Shown: positions 49,332 through 58,939 of the stretch, piece by piece
How positions within the stretch are numbered: the first letter of the stretch is position 1
How the letters are laid out: the number at the start of each line of letters is the position of its first letter
Source of the DNA: Sphingorhabdus lutea
GTDB taxonomy: Bacteria > Pseudomonadota > Alphaproteobacteria > Sphingomonadales > Sphingomonadaceae
Assembly (NCBI RefSeq): GCF_001889025.1
Contig: NZ_CP018154.1
Coordinates: forward strand, 1,044,501 to 1,108,500
Direction of reading: 5' to 3'
DNA length: 64,000 bases
Notes under the pieces: generated by a model
What the model was told of the DNA's origin: nothing
What the model saw: the letters and a program-made list of their open reading frames with translations, nothing else
Databases searched by the model: none
Made by a program: the position numbers and the translations under genes

Positions 49332-49925
49332 ATGAGAACAGCATCTATTGAACGCAACACCAAGGAAACCGAAATTTCCGTGACCGTAAATTTGGACGGA
49401 ACGGGGGCATATAATGTGTCCACCGGCATTGGTTTTTTGGACCATATGATTGAACAATTATCGCGTCATTCGCTTATCGATATTGATTTGCGGGTAAAGG
49501 GCGATTTGCATGTTGACCAACATCATACCGCAGAGGATAGCGCGATTGCCATTGGCGAGGCTATATCAAAGGCATTGGGCGATAAGGCAGGGATTATGCG
49601 TTATGGCAATGCATATTCGCCGATGGATGAAACATTATCGCGGGTTGCATTGGATTTATCGGGGCGTCCATATTTGGTGTGGCAGGCCGCCTTTACCCAA
49701 GAAAAATTGGGCGAAATGGATACTGAATTGTTCAAGCATTGGTTTCACAGCTTTGCCGATGGGGCAGGGGTGACGCTGCATATCTCGTTAATTCATGGTG
49801 AAAATAATCATCATATTGCCGAAAGTATTTTTAAGGGCACGGCCCGCGCCCTGCGCCAAGCGGTGGAAATTGACCCGCGTAAAAATGGCGCAATTCCATC
49901 AACCAAGGGGATGTTGGCAAGCTGA
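49332..49925 (+). CDS. hisB: imidazoleglycerol-phosphate dehydratase
   Basis: A 197-residue monofunctional HisB that dehydrates imidazoleglycerol phosphate in histidine synthesis. The manganese motifs are clear: [31 protein letters not shown] and the second HH in [17 protein letters not shown] 49332 was chosen over a longer in-frame start at 49053, which would run into the divergent sspB gene. It begins the hisBHAF operon; the stop overlaps hisH by one base. Confidence 0.94.
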   Translation: MRTASIERNTKETEISVTVNLDGTGAYNVSTGIGFLDHMIEQLSRHSLIDIDLRVKGDLHVDQHHTAEDSAIAIGEAISKALGDKAGIMRYGNAYSPMDETLSRVALDLSGRPYLVWQAAFTQEKLGEMDTELFKHWFHSFADGAGVTLHISLIHGENNHHIAESIFKGTARALRQAVEIDPRKNGAIPSTKGMLAS

Positions 49926-50536
49926 TGATTGCGCTGATTGATTATGGCGCAGGTAATCTGCATTCGGTGCGTAGCGCATTGGTGAAGGCAGGGGCGGATA
50001 ATGTCCATATTACCAGCAATGTGGATGATGTGGCGCGCGCGGACAAAATTGTCTTGCCCGGTGTGGGTGCATTTGGGGCATGTGCATCGGCGCTGCGCGC
50101 GCTTGACGGGATGGAAGATGCGCTGAACCAGCGCGTATTACATGGCGGCGTTCCATTTTTGGGCATATGTGTGGGCATGCAATTATTGGCCGATGAGGGG
50201 TTGGAATTTGGCGGCGCAAAGGGGCTTGGCTGGATTGAAGGAAAAGTGCGCGAATTGGATGGCGATGCGCGCGGCGTGAAAGTGCCGCATATGGGATGGA
50301 ATGATGTAATTTTATCCACGCAAAATGGCCTAATCCAATCGGGTGAGGCATATTTTTTGCACAGTTTCCATTTTGATGCTGAAAACCCCGCCCATATCAT
50401 TGCCACCACCGACCATGGCGGTCCATTGGTCGCCGCCGTGGGGCGCGATAATATTTTGGGAGTGCAATTTCATCCCGAAAAAAGCCAGCATTATGGAATT
50501 GAATTTTTATCCCGTTTTTTGGAGTGGACCGCATGA
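49925..50536 (+). CDS. hisH: imidazole glycerol phosphate synthase, glutaminase subunit
   Basis: A 203-residue class-I glutaminase that supplies ammonia to HisF. The catalytic cysteine is in FLGICVGMQLL, and the catalytic His-Glu pair in GVQFHPEKSQ near the C-terminus. The start overlaps hisB by one base and the stop overlaps hisA by four (ATGA), so translation is coupled across the operon. Confidence 0.95.
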   Translation: MIALIDYGAGNLHSVRSALVKAGADNVHITSNVDDVARADKIVLPGVGAFGACASALRALDGMEDALNQRVLHGGVPFLGICVGMQLLADEGLEFGGAKGLGWIEGKVRELDGDARGVKVPHMGWNDVILSTQNGLIQSGEAYFLHSFHFDAENPAHIIATTDHGGPLVAAVGRDNILGVQFHPEKSQHYGIEFLSRFLEWTA

Positions 50537-51261
50537 TTGTTTTTCCCGCAATTGATTTGAAAAATGGCCAAGTTGTCCGTTTGGCAGAGGGTGATATGAA
50601 CCGCGCCACCATTTATGCGGGAAATCCGGCAAAGCAGGCGGCGGCATTTGCCGCGCAGGGCGCAGAATTTTTGCATGTGGTTGACCTTGACGGGGCATTT
50701 GCCGGAAAACCGGAAAATGCCAGCGCGGTTGAGGCGATTATTGATGCGTTTGATGGGCATATTCAACTTGGTGGCGGGATAAGAAATCGTGAAACGGTGG
50801 AACGTTGGTTCACCCTTGGCGTGTCGCGTTTGGTTATTGGCACGGCGGCGTTAAAAGATCCTGAATTTGTCAAAGATATGGCACATGAATTTGAAGGCGG
50901 CATTGTGGTCGCGGTGGATGCGTGGGACGGATTTGTCGCCACCGAAGGATGGGCAGAGGTGTCCGATATGCCCGTGGTTGATCTTGCCCGCCGATTTGAG
51001 GATGCGGGCGTTGCGTCCATTTTATTTACCGATGTGGGCCGTGATGGCATGTTAAAAGGGTGCAATATTGACGCAACGGTCGATTTGGCGCGGCAAATTA
51101 ACATGCCCGTTATCGCCAGTGGCGGGGTAAAGGGAATTGACGATATCCACATGCTGTCCAATTTCGCGGATGAGGGGATTGAGGGCGTGATTACAGGCCG
51201 CGCCATTTTTGAAGGGCGACTGGACCTTGCCACCGCCATTGCAATGGCCGAACGTAATTAA
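50533..51261 (+). CDS. hisA: ProFAR isomerase
   Basis: A 242-residue TIM barrel that isomerises ProFAR to PRFAR. MIVFPAIDLKNGQVVRL with the catalytic Asp begins the protein, and the second catalytic Asp lies in GGIVVAVDAWDG (about residue 127). ATG 50533 was chosen because GGAG precedes it and the homologues start here; a GTG 9 bases upstream is the alternative. It is 17 bases ahead of hisF. Confidence 0.95.
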   Translation: MIVFPAIDLKNGQVVRLAEGDMNRATIYAGNPAKQAAAFAAQGAEFLHVVDLDGAFAGKPENASAVEAIIDAFDGHIQLGGGIRNRETVERWFTLGVSRLVIGTAALKDPEFVKDMAHEFEGGIVVAVDAWDGFVATEGWAEVSDMPVVDLARRFEDAGVASILFTDVGRDGMLKGCNIDATVDLARQINMPVIASGGVKGIDDIHMLSNFADEGIEGVITGRAIFEGRLDLATAIAMAERN

Positions 51262-51278
51262 CGAAGGGCGTGTAAATT

Positions 51279-52058
51279 ATGACCGTTAAAACACGCATCA
51301 TCCCCTGTTTGGACGTGGCCAATGGCCGCGTGGTAAAGGGCGTGAATTTTGTAAATTTGGTCGATGCGGGCGATCCGGTTGAACAGGCAAAGGCATATGA
51401 TGATGCCGGCGCGGATGAGCTTTGCTTTTTAGATATTTCCGCGACCAGTGACGGGCGCGGCACTTTATTGGACATGGTGCGCCGCACGGCAGAGGTATGT
51501 TTCATGCCATTAACCGTGGGCGGCGGGGTGCGCAGCGATGATGATGCGCGCGCATTATTATTGGCCGGCGCGGATAAGGTTGCGGTGAACAGCGCGGCGG
51601 TTTCCCGCCCCGAATTGGTGGGCGATATTGCACAAAGATTTGGCAGCCAATGCTGTGTTGCCTCCGTCGATGCGCGGCGCAGTATGAAAGAAGATGGCAC
51701 ATGGACCGGCAAATGGGAAATTTTCACCCATGGCGGGCGCAAGGCCACGGGAATTGATGCGGTGGACCATGCATTGAACCTAACCCGCCTTGGCGCGGGG
51801 GAATTATTGGTGACCAGCATGGATGGTGATGGCACAAAGGCGGGATATGATTTGGAGTTAATCCGCACCATATCCGATCAGGTGAACATTCCCGTGGTGG
51901 CCAGCGGCGGGGTTGGCAATTTGGACCATTTGGTTGACGGCGTGATAAAGGGACATGCCAGTGCGGTGTTGGCCGCATCTATTTTCCATTTTGGCGAATA
52001 TAGCATCGCGGAGGCAAAGGCCGCCCTGCGTAAAGCGGGAATATCTGCGCGGTCTTAA
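51279..52058 (+). CDS. hisF: imidazole glycerol phosphate synthase, cyclase subunit
   Basis: A 259-residue TIM barrel that uses ammonia from HisH to cyclise PRFAR, giving imidazole glycerol phosphate and AICAR. Catalytic Asp residues are in [15 protein letters not shown] (about D11) and in the [10 protein letters not shown] strand near residue 130; [11 protein letters not shown] is the phosphate site. It is the last gene of hisBHAF and is convergent with nrsF, 36 bases away. Confidence 0.95.
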   Translation: MTVKTRIIPCLDVANGRVVKGVNFVNLVDAGDPVEQAKAYDDAGADELCFLDISATSDGRGTLLDMVRRTAEVCFMPLTVGGGVRSDDDARALLLAGADKVAVNSAAVSRPELVGDIAQRFGSQCCVASVDARRSMKEDGTWTGKWEIFTHGGRKATGIDAVDHALNLTRLGAGELLVTSMDGDGTKAGYDLELIRTISDQVNIPVVASGGVGNLDHLVDGVIKGHASAVLAASIFHFGEYSIAEAKAALRKAGISARS

Positions 52059-52094
52059 TCGCCCAATATCCCCGTCTTTATTTTGAAATCCATA

Positions 52095-52730
52095 TTACCA
52101 ACGGATAAGGCGCGGGACGATAATCCGGCCCAATATTGCCGATATGGTAACGGCCAATCCATAATATAGGCCGATATAGGTAATATCGTTAAAAGGGCAG
52201 TGCAGATTATACGCAAATCCGCCAAACCCGCCTGCTGCTATTCCGGTTAACCAGCCCGCACGTTCGGGCGACGTTGGCGCACCTTTGCGCAGGTGCAGCA
52301 CCATGGGCACAGAAATGGCCAGTGCGGAAATTAACGATAATTGCAGGCATTCTGCGCCATATTGCGCCATGCTTGCTGCCACGCCCGGCCCGTTAATGAC
52401 GGCAAGGACAAGGCCGACAATGGGAAATAACGCCGCCGCGCCCAATGCAATGACCCAGCCATTATTATGCCGTCCCACCGATGGCGATGCCATGGCCAAT
52501 AATGCATGTGCCGTGACCCCGCCCAATAAAATTAACATGCCGGAACGCAGCAAAAACATGGGCGCTGGTTGCCCCGCCGCCAAATCGCCGCGCATACCTG
52601 TGCCAAAAATAATCGCCGCCATAGCAAGAATGACAACAATTGAAATTATGGCAAAACCGGTACGGCGGCTTAACCGCTTAACAGGCCTTAAATCATCAAC
52701 CAGATTGTCAATAAAGTTAAACTCATTCAT
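52095..52730 (-). CDS. nrsF: NrsF-like membrane anti-sigma factor (DUF1109)
   Basis: A 211-residue protein with a short cytosolic N-terminus and about six hydrophobic segments, matching DUF1109/NrsF. In Caulobacter NrsF holds sigma F at the membrane until metals attack two conserved cysteines (C131 and C181). Here C128 (YGAECLQ) and C178 (NLHCPF) have the same 50-residue spacing. It is adjacent to the sigma factor it should control; ATG 52730 was chosen over a TTG at 52745. Last gene of the transcript. Confidence 0.88.
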   Translation of the reverse strand: MNEFNFIDNLVDDLRPVKRLSRRTGFAIISIVVILAMAAIIFGTGMRGDLAAGQPAPMFLLRSGMLILLGGVTAHALLAMASPSVGRHNNGWVIALGAAALFPIVGLVLAVINGPGVAASMAQYGAECLQLSLISALAISVPMVLHLRKGAPTSPERAGWLTGIAAGGFGGFAYNLHCPFNDITYIGLYYGLAVTISAILGRIIVPRLIRW

Positions 52731-52745
52731 GTCATTCACTCTCAA

Positions 52746-53270
52746 TCATTCCGATTCAATCAACGCGGCCATTTTCTTTAACCCGCGATGTACATTTACC
52801 TTGACCAGCGCCTCGCTTTGGCCTGTTCGTTCACAGGCATCGGCAATGCTATGGCCCTCAATTTTGGTTAACCTTATCACCTCCGCCTGTGCAGGGGGGA
52901 TTTGGTCCAATAAACGCGATATGCCAATATTGGCGATAACCACCTCTTCATGGCTATCTTCCCCAATGGTTTCGGGGATTTCATCGGCCGCATGTTTATA
53001 TTCTTGCCGCAATTTATCGACCCAGCGATAGCGGGCAATGGCGGCCAACCAAGGCAGAAATGCACGGCTGCTATCATAGCTTTGTATTTTTTTATGCACC
53101 GACATCAATGTTTCCTGAATTAAATCATCGACCATATCGGGCGCAATTTTTTGTGCATAATATCGTTTCAACCATTTGGCCGTTTCTTTTAATAAAGCCG
53201 CATAGGAACTTTTATCGCCCTGCTGTGACTTTATCATCAAATCGCGTAATATACTGTCGCTCGCAATCAT
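52746..53270 (-). CDS. sigF: ECF sigma factor (SigF-type)
   Basis: A 174-residue ECF sigma factor. Region 2 is visible in MVDDLIQETLMSVHKKIQSYDSSRAFLPWLAAIARYRWVDKL in part, and region 4 in IEGHSIADACERTGQSEALVKVNVHRG, a helix-turn-helix for the -35 element. Its neighbours, NrsF and the bufferin genes, identify it as the Caulobacter SigF type, which responds to copper, cadmium or chromate. The start overlaps the doxX stop by 4 bp (ATGA). Its own promoter (53770-53795) matches the site in front of bufA1, so it is probably autoregulated. Confidence 0.92.
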   Translation of the reverse strand: MIASDSILRDLMIKSQQGDKSSYAALLKETAKWLKRYYAQKIAPDMVDDLIQETLMSVHKKIQSYDSSRAFLPWLAAIARYRWVDKLRQEYKHAADEIPETIGEDSHEEVVIANIGISRLLDQIPPAQAEVIRLTKIEGHSIADACERTGQSEALVKVNVHRGLKKMAALIESE

Positions 53271-53731
53271 GCTGCGTAACTCTTTCTTGATAAAATATGG
53301 TCAAGCGAGAATAGGCCGCCACCACGAACAATCAAGGTTAAAGCCATGGCGACCCAAATAATATGTACCTGCCACCATGCATCGGGATAAACAAAAAATT
53401 GAATAACCAATGTCATGATTAACAATGCTGTAGCAGAAATCCGCGTGAACAATCCCAAAATTAACAAAATGGGGAATAAATGTTCGGCATAGGTCGCCAT
53501 ATAGGCGGCAATATCAGACGGCAGGGGGACGCCTGCATATTCCTCCTCAAACAGGAATGTCGTGGTTTCACTTAGCTGTAGCCAGCTTCCTTCCTCTACC
53601 TTTGTTCGGCCCGAACGCCAGAATATGCCCGCCAAGGCAACACGCACAAATAAGAGCATCATCGCCTCTGGCACGCGGCCAGATATAAATGCCGCAAATT
53701 GATGGTAGCTATTTTGAATTTTATGTATCAT
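53267..53731 (-). CDS. DoxX family membrane protein
   Basis: A 154-residue DoxX-family protein with four hydrophobic segments (AMMLLFVRVALAGIFW, LFPILLILGLF, TALLIMTLVIQFF, IIWVAMALTLIV). DoxX proteins are widely found with bufferin (DUF692/DUF2063) genes and may provide an electron-transfer step for the oxidase. CAGGGAA precedes ATG 53731; the stop overlaps sigF by 4 bp. An ECF promoter lies directly upstream. Confidence 0.86.
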   Translation of the reverse strand: MIHKIQNSYHQFAAFISGRVPEAMMLLFVRVALAGIFWRSGRTKVEEGSWLQLSETTTFLFEEEYAGVPLPSDIAAYMATYAEHLFPILLILGLFTRISATALLIMTLVIQFFVYPDAWWQVHIIWVAMALTLIVRGGGLFSLDHILSRKSYAA

Positions 53732-53769
53732 CTTATATTCCCTGAATATTTAATCTCTATATATTGATA

Positions 53770-53795
53770 TTCGGGGGAAGGGATGAATAGGTTAC
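53770..53795 (-). promoter_or_regulatory. ECF promoter for doxX-sigF-nrsF
   Basis: Read on the minus strand: GTAACC, exactly 16 bases, then CGAA. The predicted start is about 30 bases before doxX. The element has the same bases and spacing as that before bufA1 and agrees with the consensus I recall for Caulobacter sigma F (GTAACC-N16-CGAA). Confidence 0.7.
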
Positions 53796-53832
53796 AATTA
53801 TGTAATTTTATTTTATTGCGACTTAAAAATAT

Positions 53833-54579
53833 TTATGGCTCAATCGACAATATCTGCATTTGGATAATGTCAATTAAAATGGGCAGGGGGTCATTAAAGC
53901 CCATTTCCTGAATAATATGGGATAGGATATTTTCAATTTTCGTTCCCTTATCAATCATGTTAATTAACTGGTATTGAACATGATTTAAGGGGATAAACAG
54001 CAGCTGTTCATGGGGGCGGTGAACGGCGATTGCCGCAACATCTGATGCGCTCATATCACCCAATATTTCATGCAAATCACCATGTAATGGCGCGTTGAGC
54101 GGGATTTGGAAAAATGAATATGTCGTTCGCAACATGGCCGATAATAGGCCCGCTTCGTCAAACCGGCCCAATTGTTCCAATGTTAAAATGTCATCGGCCA
54201 TGGCATGATAGCTTTTGAGCCAGGCCCATTCAATTTTGGCCAGATCGATGATGGCAATATCTTGCCCTTCTTCCTGCAAATAATCTGCAAAGCCATGTCC
54301 AATATCGCCATTATGACATATGCGTATATGCGGCAGTTCAATATATTTTCGCGAAATTTGGTTGAAATTATCTTCGCCCATCGCTGTGCGGGTCATGGGG
54401 AAAGTTTCTTCCAATGCCACCAACCGCGCATGGTTGATGGTGTTGGCATGAGCCATTAAGCCCAAAAATACGCGGTCTATTGGCCCTTTATACAGGCGTT
54501 CATCAATGCTATTTGGCCCTAAATTGATGCTATTGACAATATTGTCCAAAATATATTTGAAATTGGGCGGATTATCCAT
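53833..54579 (-). CDS. bufC: BufC/HvfC-like protein (DUF2063)
   Basis: A 248-residue protein with a DUF2063-type N-terminus (LVALEETFPMTRTAMGEDNFNQISRKYIE...ADYLQEEGQDIAIIDLAKIEWAWL), the partner of DUF692 oxidases. BufC helps deliver the precursor peptide to the modifying enzyme. Its start overlaps the bufB stop by 8 bp. It is followed by doxX after 100 bases that contain an ECF promoter. Confidence 0.85.
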   Translation of the reverse strand: MDNPPNFKYILDNIVNSINLGPNSIDERLYKGPIDRVFLGLMAHANTINHARLVALEETFPMTRTAMGEDNFNQISRKYIELPHIRICHNGDIGHGFADYLQEEGQDIAIIDLAKIEWAWLKSYHAMADDILTLEQLGRFDEAGLLSAMLRTTYSFFQIPLNAPLHGDLHEILGDMSASDVAAIAVHRPHEQLLFIPLNHVQYQLINMIDKGTKIENILSHIIQEMGFNDPLPILIDIIQMQILSIEP

Positions 54580-55504
54580 TTTGGCCAGCCTGTTGCTTAT
54601 TAACTGCCTGCTCTATAATGCGCCGCGCCTTTTTCACTTCATCCATTAAAATATCATATTGCGGGATATTATTATCCCATTCAATCAATATGGGGCAAGG
54701 AGGTGATTTGGACAGATAATATGAAAATAAATCCCAGCAATCATCATTGGGCGCGCGGCCATGATCGTCAATCAATAATGGGCCGCTATCATGATGTTCG
54801 ACAAAATGGCCGGCAAGGTGGATTTCGCCGACATGTTCGGGATTGATTTGGCCCAAATATTCATAGGCACTTAATCCCAAATTTTTGCAAGACACATCCA
54901 CATTATTTATGTCCAATATCATGCCGCATCCGGAAAGCTGACATAATATATCCATAAAGGTGGTTTCATCCATTTCATCATGGGTAAATGCCAAATAACG
55001 TGACGGATTTTCGATTAAAATTTTGCGGCCAAGCTCATGCTGCACAATATCAACCTGCGCGGCAAAATGCGTCAGCATTTCGGCGGTATAGGGGATGGGC
55101 AGTAAATCGGCAAAACGATCATGGGCATTGCCTGAAAAACTTAAATGGTCCGAAACGCTTGCGGGACTATATCGCGCGCAAATTTGTTTTAATCTGCGCA
55201 GTTCCTCGCGGTCAACGCCATCTGGAGAACCAAGGGACAGGGCGACAGAATGAAAACTTAATGGGTAAATTTCGGCAATGGCGGCTAGCCAATTATGTGA
55301 CGGGCCGCCACCCCATATACCATGAGGGCCGATATAATTTTGCGGATGAAGCTCCACCCATGCGGGTGAGTATATGACCTTATTTGATTCCGAGGAATGT
55401 TGGAGAAGGTTATCATAATGGTCTGGTTTTAAACCAATCCCCACATCATGTGGCAGGGGGGCTGGATTGGTTAATTTGCTTTCCATATGATCGGTGGGCT
55501 TCAT
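54572..55504 (-). CDS. bufB: MNIO oxidase (DUF692, BufB)
   Basis: A 310-residue DUF692 (multinuclear non-heme iron oxidase) protein with a TIM-barrel fold. Signature segments include the N-terminal GIGLKPDHYDNLL, SDHLSFSG, LIENPSRY, MILDINNVDVS and EIHLAGHFVEHHDSGPLLIDDHG, which carry the His/Asp/Glu iron ligands. It modifies cysteines of the bufferin precursor. The start is uncertain between ATG 55504 and ATG 55486; neither has a strong ribosome site. The gene overlaps bufC by 8 bp and follows bufA1 by 19 bases. Confidence 0.93.
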   Translation of the reverse strand: MKPTDHMESKLTNPAPLPHDVGIGLKPDHYDNLLQHSSESNKVIYSPAWVELHPQNYIGPHGIWGGGPSHNWLAAIAEIYPLSFHSVALSLGSPDGVDREELRRLKQICARYSPASVSDHLSFSGNAHDRFADLLPIPYTAEMLTHFAAQVDIVQHELGRKILIENPSRYLAFTHDEMDETTFMDILCQLSGCGMILDINNVDVSCKNLGLSAYEYLGQINPEHVGEIHLAGHFVEHHDSGPLLIDDHGRAPNDDCWDLFSYYLSKSPPCPILIEWDNNIPQYDILMDEVKKARRIIEQAVNKQQAGQNG

Positions 55505-55523
55505 CTACAAAATTACTTAATTT

Positions 55524-55808
55524 TTATTTTTTTGGCTTTGGCGCCATATTGCCGGCTTTTGCTTTTAATGAACCGCCCATTTTAACGCAGCTGCCTTTTG
55601 CTACATATTTCCATGCATTGCCTTGATAATCAACGGTGGATGTTCCTGCACAGCTTGTGCCTGGACCGGCGGCGCAATCATTTTTACCTTTTAATGAAAC
55701 GCCATAGCATTTTTCCTTTGCACCGGCGGCAACCGCAGGGGTTGAAATCAATGCTGCGGCAGCGGTTAAAGAAGCAGCAGCGGCGGTAATTTTCAAAATA
55801 TTATTCAT
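55524..55808 (-). CDS. bufA1: bufferin precursor peptide (BufA1, DUF2282)
   Basis: A 94-residue secreted peptide. A signal peptide (to about AVAA, residue 28) is followed by a core with four cysteines, C34 ([11 protein letters not shown]), C45 (NDCAAG), C53 (TSCAGT) and C74 (KGSCVKMG), the DUF2282 pattern of bufferin copper-binding RiPPs; cysteines are converted to thiooxazoles by BufB. The lysine-rich tail is usual. TTGGAG precedes ATG 55808; an ECF promoter lies about 80 bases upstream. First gene of the bufABC unit. Confidence 0.93.
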   Translation of the reverse strand: MNNILKITAAAASLTAAAALISTPAVAAGAKEKCYGVSLKGKNDCAAGPGTSCAGTSTVDYQGNAWKYVAKGSCVKMGGSLKAKAGNMAPKPKK

Positions 55809-55890
55809 GTTAATCTCCAAAAAAAAATCTATTTATAATCTTGCCATCATCGGCGCAAATTACGCATCCATTTATGATGTCATAAGGGGT

Positions 55891-55916
55891 TTCGTGGATA
55901 ATGAGAAAAAGGTTAC
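55891..55916 (-). promoter_or_regulatory. ECF promoter for bufA1-bufB-bufC
   Basis: Read on the minus strand: GTAACC (complement of 55911-55916), exactly 16 bases, then CGAA (55891-55894). It is about 80 bases upstream of the bufA1 ATG. It is the same element as that in front of doxX-sigF-nrsF and fits control by the sigF product. Confidence 0.72.
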
Positions 55917-55993
55917 AAATTTTCTTTGAAAAAATATTTTTTTTATCCCTGCTGGCCCTTGACCTTTATTTTTAAAACGCCATATGGGCGATG

Positions 55994-56020
55994 TTAGCAC
56001 TCGATATGATAGAGTGCTAG
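55994..56020 (+). promoter_or_regulatory. CIRCE element (HrcA operator)
   Basis: TTAGCACTC, 9 bases, GAGTGCTAG: the CIRCE inverted repeat with one mismatch in the final base. It is about 100 bases upstream of groES, so HrcA probably represses groESL. Confidence 0.92.
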
Positions 56021-56118
56021 TTTGAAATCAACATATTGTTTTTGGGGCGGTATCGCAGAATTTTTCGCGTTAGCGCATCCAAAATCAATGTATAACCTAT
56101 TGAAAGAAAGGCACGTAT

Positions 56119-56406
56119 ATGACATTTCGTCCATTGCATGACCGCGTTCTTGTTCGCCGTGTAGAAGCAGAAGAAAAGACCGCTGGTGGAATCATTATCC
56201 CTGATAGTGCGCAGGAAAAGCCACAAGAAGGTGAAATTGTTTCCGTTGGAACAGGCACAAAATCAGAAGACGGCAAAGTCACGCCGCTTGATGTAAAGGC
56301 CGGCGACCGCGTGTTATTTGGTAAATGGTCAGGCACCGAAATTAAAGTCGGTGGTGAAGACCTTATCATCATGAAAGAAAGCGATATTTTGGGGATTTTG
56401 GGATAA
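56119..56406 (+). CDS. groES: co-chaperonin GroES
   Basis: A 95-residue GroES, the heptameric lid of GroEL. The mobile loop [19 protein letters not shown] and the start [14 protein letters not shown] are typical. AAAGG precedes ATG 56119. CIRCE lies upstream; groEL follows 70 bases downstream. Confidence 0.97.
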   Translation: MTFRPLHDRVLVRRVEAEEKTAGGIIIPDSAQEKPQEGEIVSVGTGTKSEDGKVTPLDVKAGDRVLFGKWSGTEIKVGGEDLIIMKESDILGILG

Positions 56407-56443
56407 TTTATTCCATATAACACGCATATTTCATGCCGTGTAA

Positions 56444-58132
<1,689 letters not shown>

Positions 58133-58165
58133 GCCTTTTTCCACCACGCTAGCGCGTAAAAATAT

Positions 58166-58199
58166 GGCCGGAGGGAGCAATCTTTCCGGCCTTTATTTT
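58166..58199 (+). terminator. groESL intrinsic terminator
   Basis: GGCCGGA (58166-58172) pairs with TCCGGCC (58185-58191) and is followed by TTTATTTT. It lies 34 bases after the groEL stop. Confidence 0.82.
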
Positions 58200-58240
58200 G
58201 GCCGGCATTATTTTGGCCGGCATTATTTTGGTCGGTCATT
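58196..58240. repeat. three tandem 15-bp repeats after groEL
   Basis: The unit TTTTGGCCGGCATTA occurs at 58196-58210 and 58211-58225 exactly, and at 58226-58240 with changes. It overlaps the T run of the groESL terminator, so it probably arose by slippage duplicating the terminator's right arm region. Confidence 0.75.
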
Positions 58241-58295
58241 TTTGCGGGAATATATTTGGGCATATATTTTTATGGCCGCCCCATAATTTGGATAT

Positions 58296-58688
58296 TTAAT
58301 GAATAGTGCCAAATGTGACCTTGTTGGACAGAATGATGATAAGTCGTTCAATTTGCCGCCAACGGGCAAATAAAATATAATTGCCCAAATCGCGATATTT
58401 ATGGGCGCGTTCATTTGCCTCTACGCTTGCCAACATGCCCATTTCATCAATTAATGATTGCGCGATAATGGCGTCTTTGGATTGCACAAATATAGGCAGG
58501 TTGATTGACAAATTTTTTCCCCATTTTATTTTTATGACGCCAATTTGGTCAAAATATATTGGCGTATTTTTTGTGTAAAAATATGTATAGCGCGGCAATA
58601 TGGACGAACATTCAACTTTCATGGTTATTAAAAAGTTATTTTTATTCGGACCATATTTATGCGCAATAGATACTTGCATATTCGCCAT
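58296..58688 (-). CDS. hypothetical protein (about 130 aa)
   Basis: A soluble protein of about 130 residues rich in basic residues and beta-branched residues (ITMKVECSSILPRYTYFYTK, IGVIKIKWGKN, RDLGNYILFARWRQIERLIIIL). I do not recognise it. The start is uncertain among GTG 58697, ATG 58688 and ATG 58679. It is divergent from the 56-residue membrane protein with only about 20 bases between the starts. Base composition is AT-rich relative to groEL, so it may be acquired. Confidence 0.45.
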   Translation of the reverse strand: MANMQVSIAHKYGPNKNNFLITMKVECSSILPRYTYFYTKNTPIYFDQIGVIKIKWGKNLSINLPIFVQSKDAIIAQSLIDEMGMLASVEANERAHKYRDLGNYILFARWRQIERLIIILSNKVTFGTIH

Positions 58689-58708
58689 ATCGCGCACATT
58701 ATAACATC

Positions 58709-58879
58709 ATGGAAAATGACAAAACAAAACAACCATTGGGCGGCGGAATTTTTATTGCCATTGGCATGATATTGGGTGCTTTTATCGGCATATATTTTGG
58801 CCAGCCGACAATTGGTTTTCTCTCCGGAATGGCTTTGGGCTCTATCATTGCGCTCACCATGTGGAAAAAAGGCAAATAA
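58709..58879 (+). CDS. 56-residue membrane protein
   Basis: A short ORF (ATG 58709-58711, TAA 58877-58879) encoding two adjacent hydrophobic helices (GGGIFIAIGMILGAFIGIYFG and GFLSGMALGSIIALTMW in outline) with a charged N-terminus and basic C-terminus, typical of a small inner-membrane protein. No ribosome site is obvious. It lies 60 bases before the sugar dehydrogenase gene on the same strand and may be co-transcribed. Function unknown. Confidence 0.55.
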   Translation: MENDKTKQPLGGGIFIAIGMILGAFIGIYFGQPTIGFLSGMALGSIIALTMWKKGK

Positions 58880-58939
58880 TCTATCTCATGACTGCGCCTA
58901 TCATTATGGATGGCCGCGCCATGAATAAAGGGGCATAAA

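Noticed and set aside
52285..53031. 248-residue plus-strand ORF opposite nrsF and sigF
   Set aside because: It crosses two well-supported genes on the other strand and lacks recognisable domains.
58196..58240. Short CRISPR-like array
   Set aside because: The units are directly adjacent 15-bp repeats without spacers.
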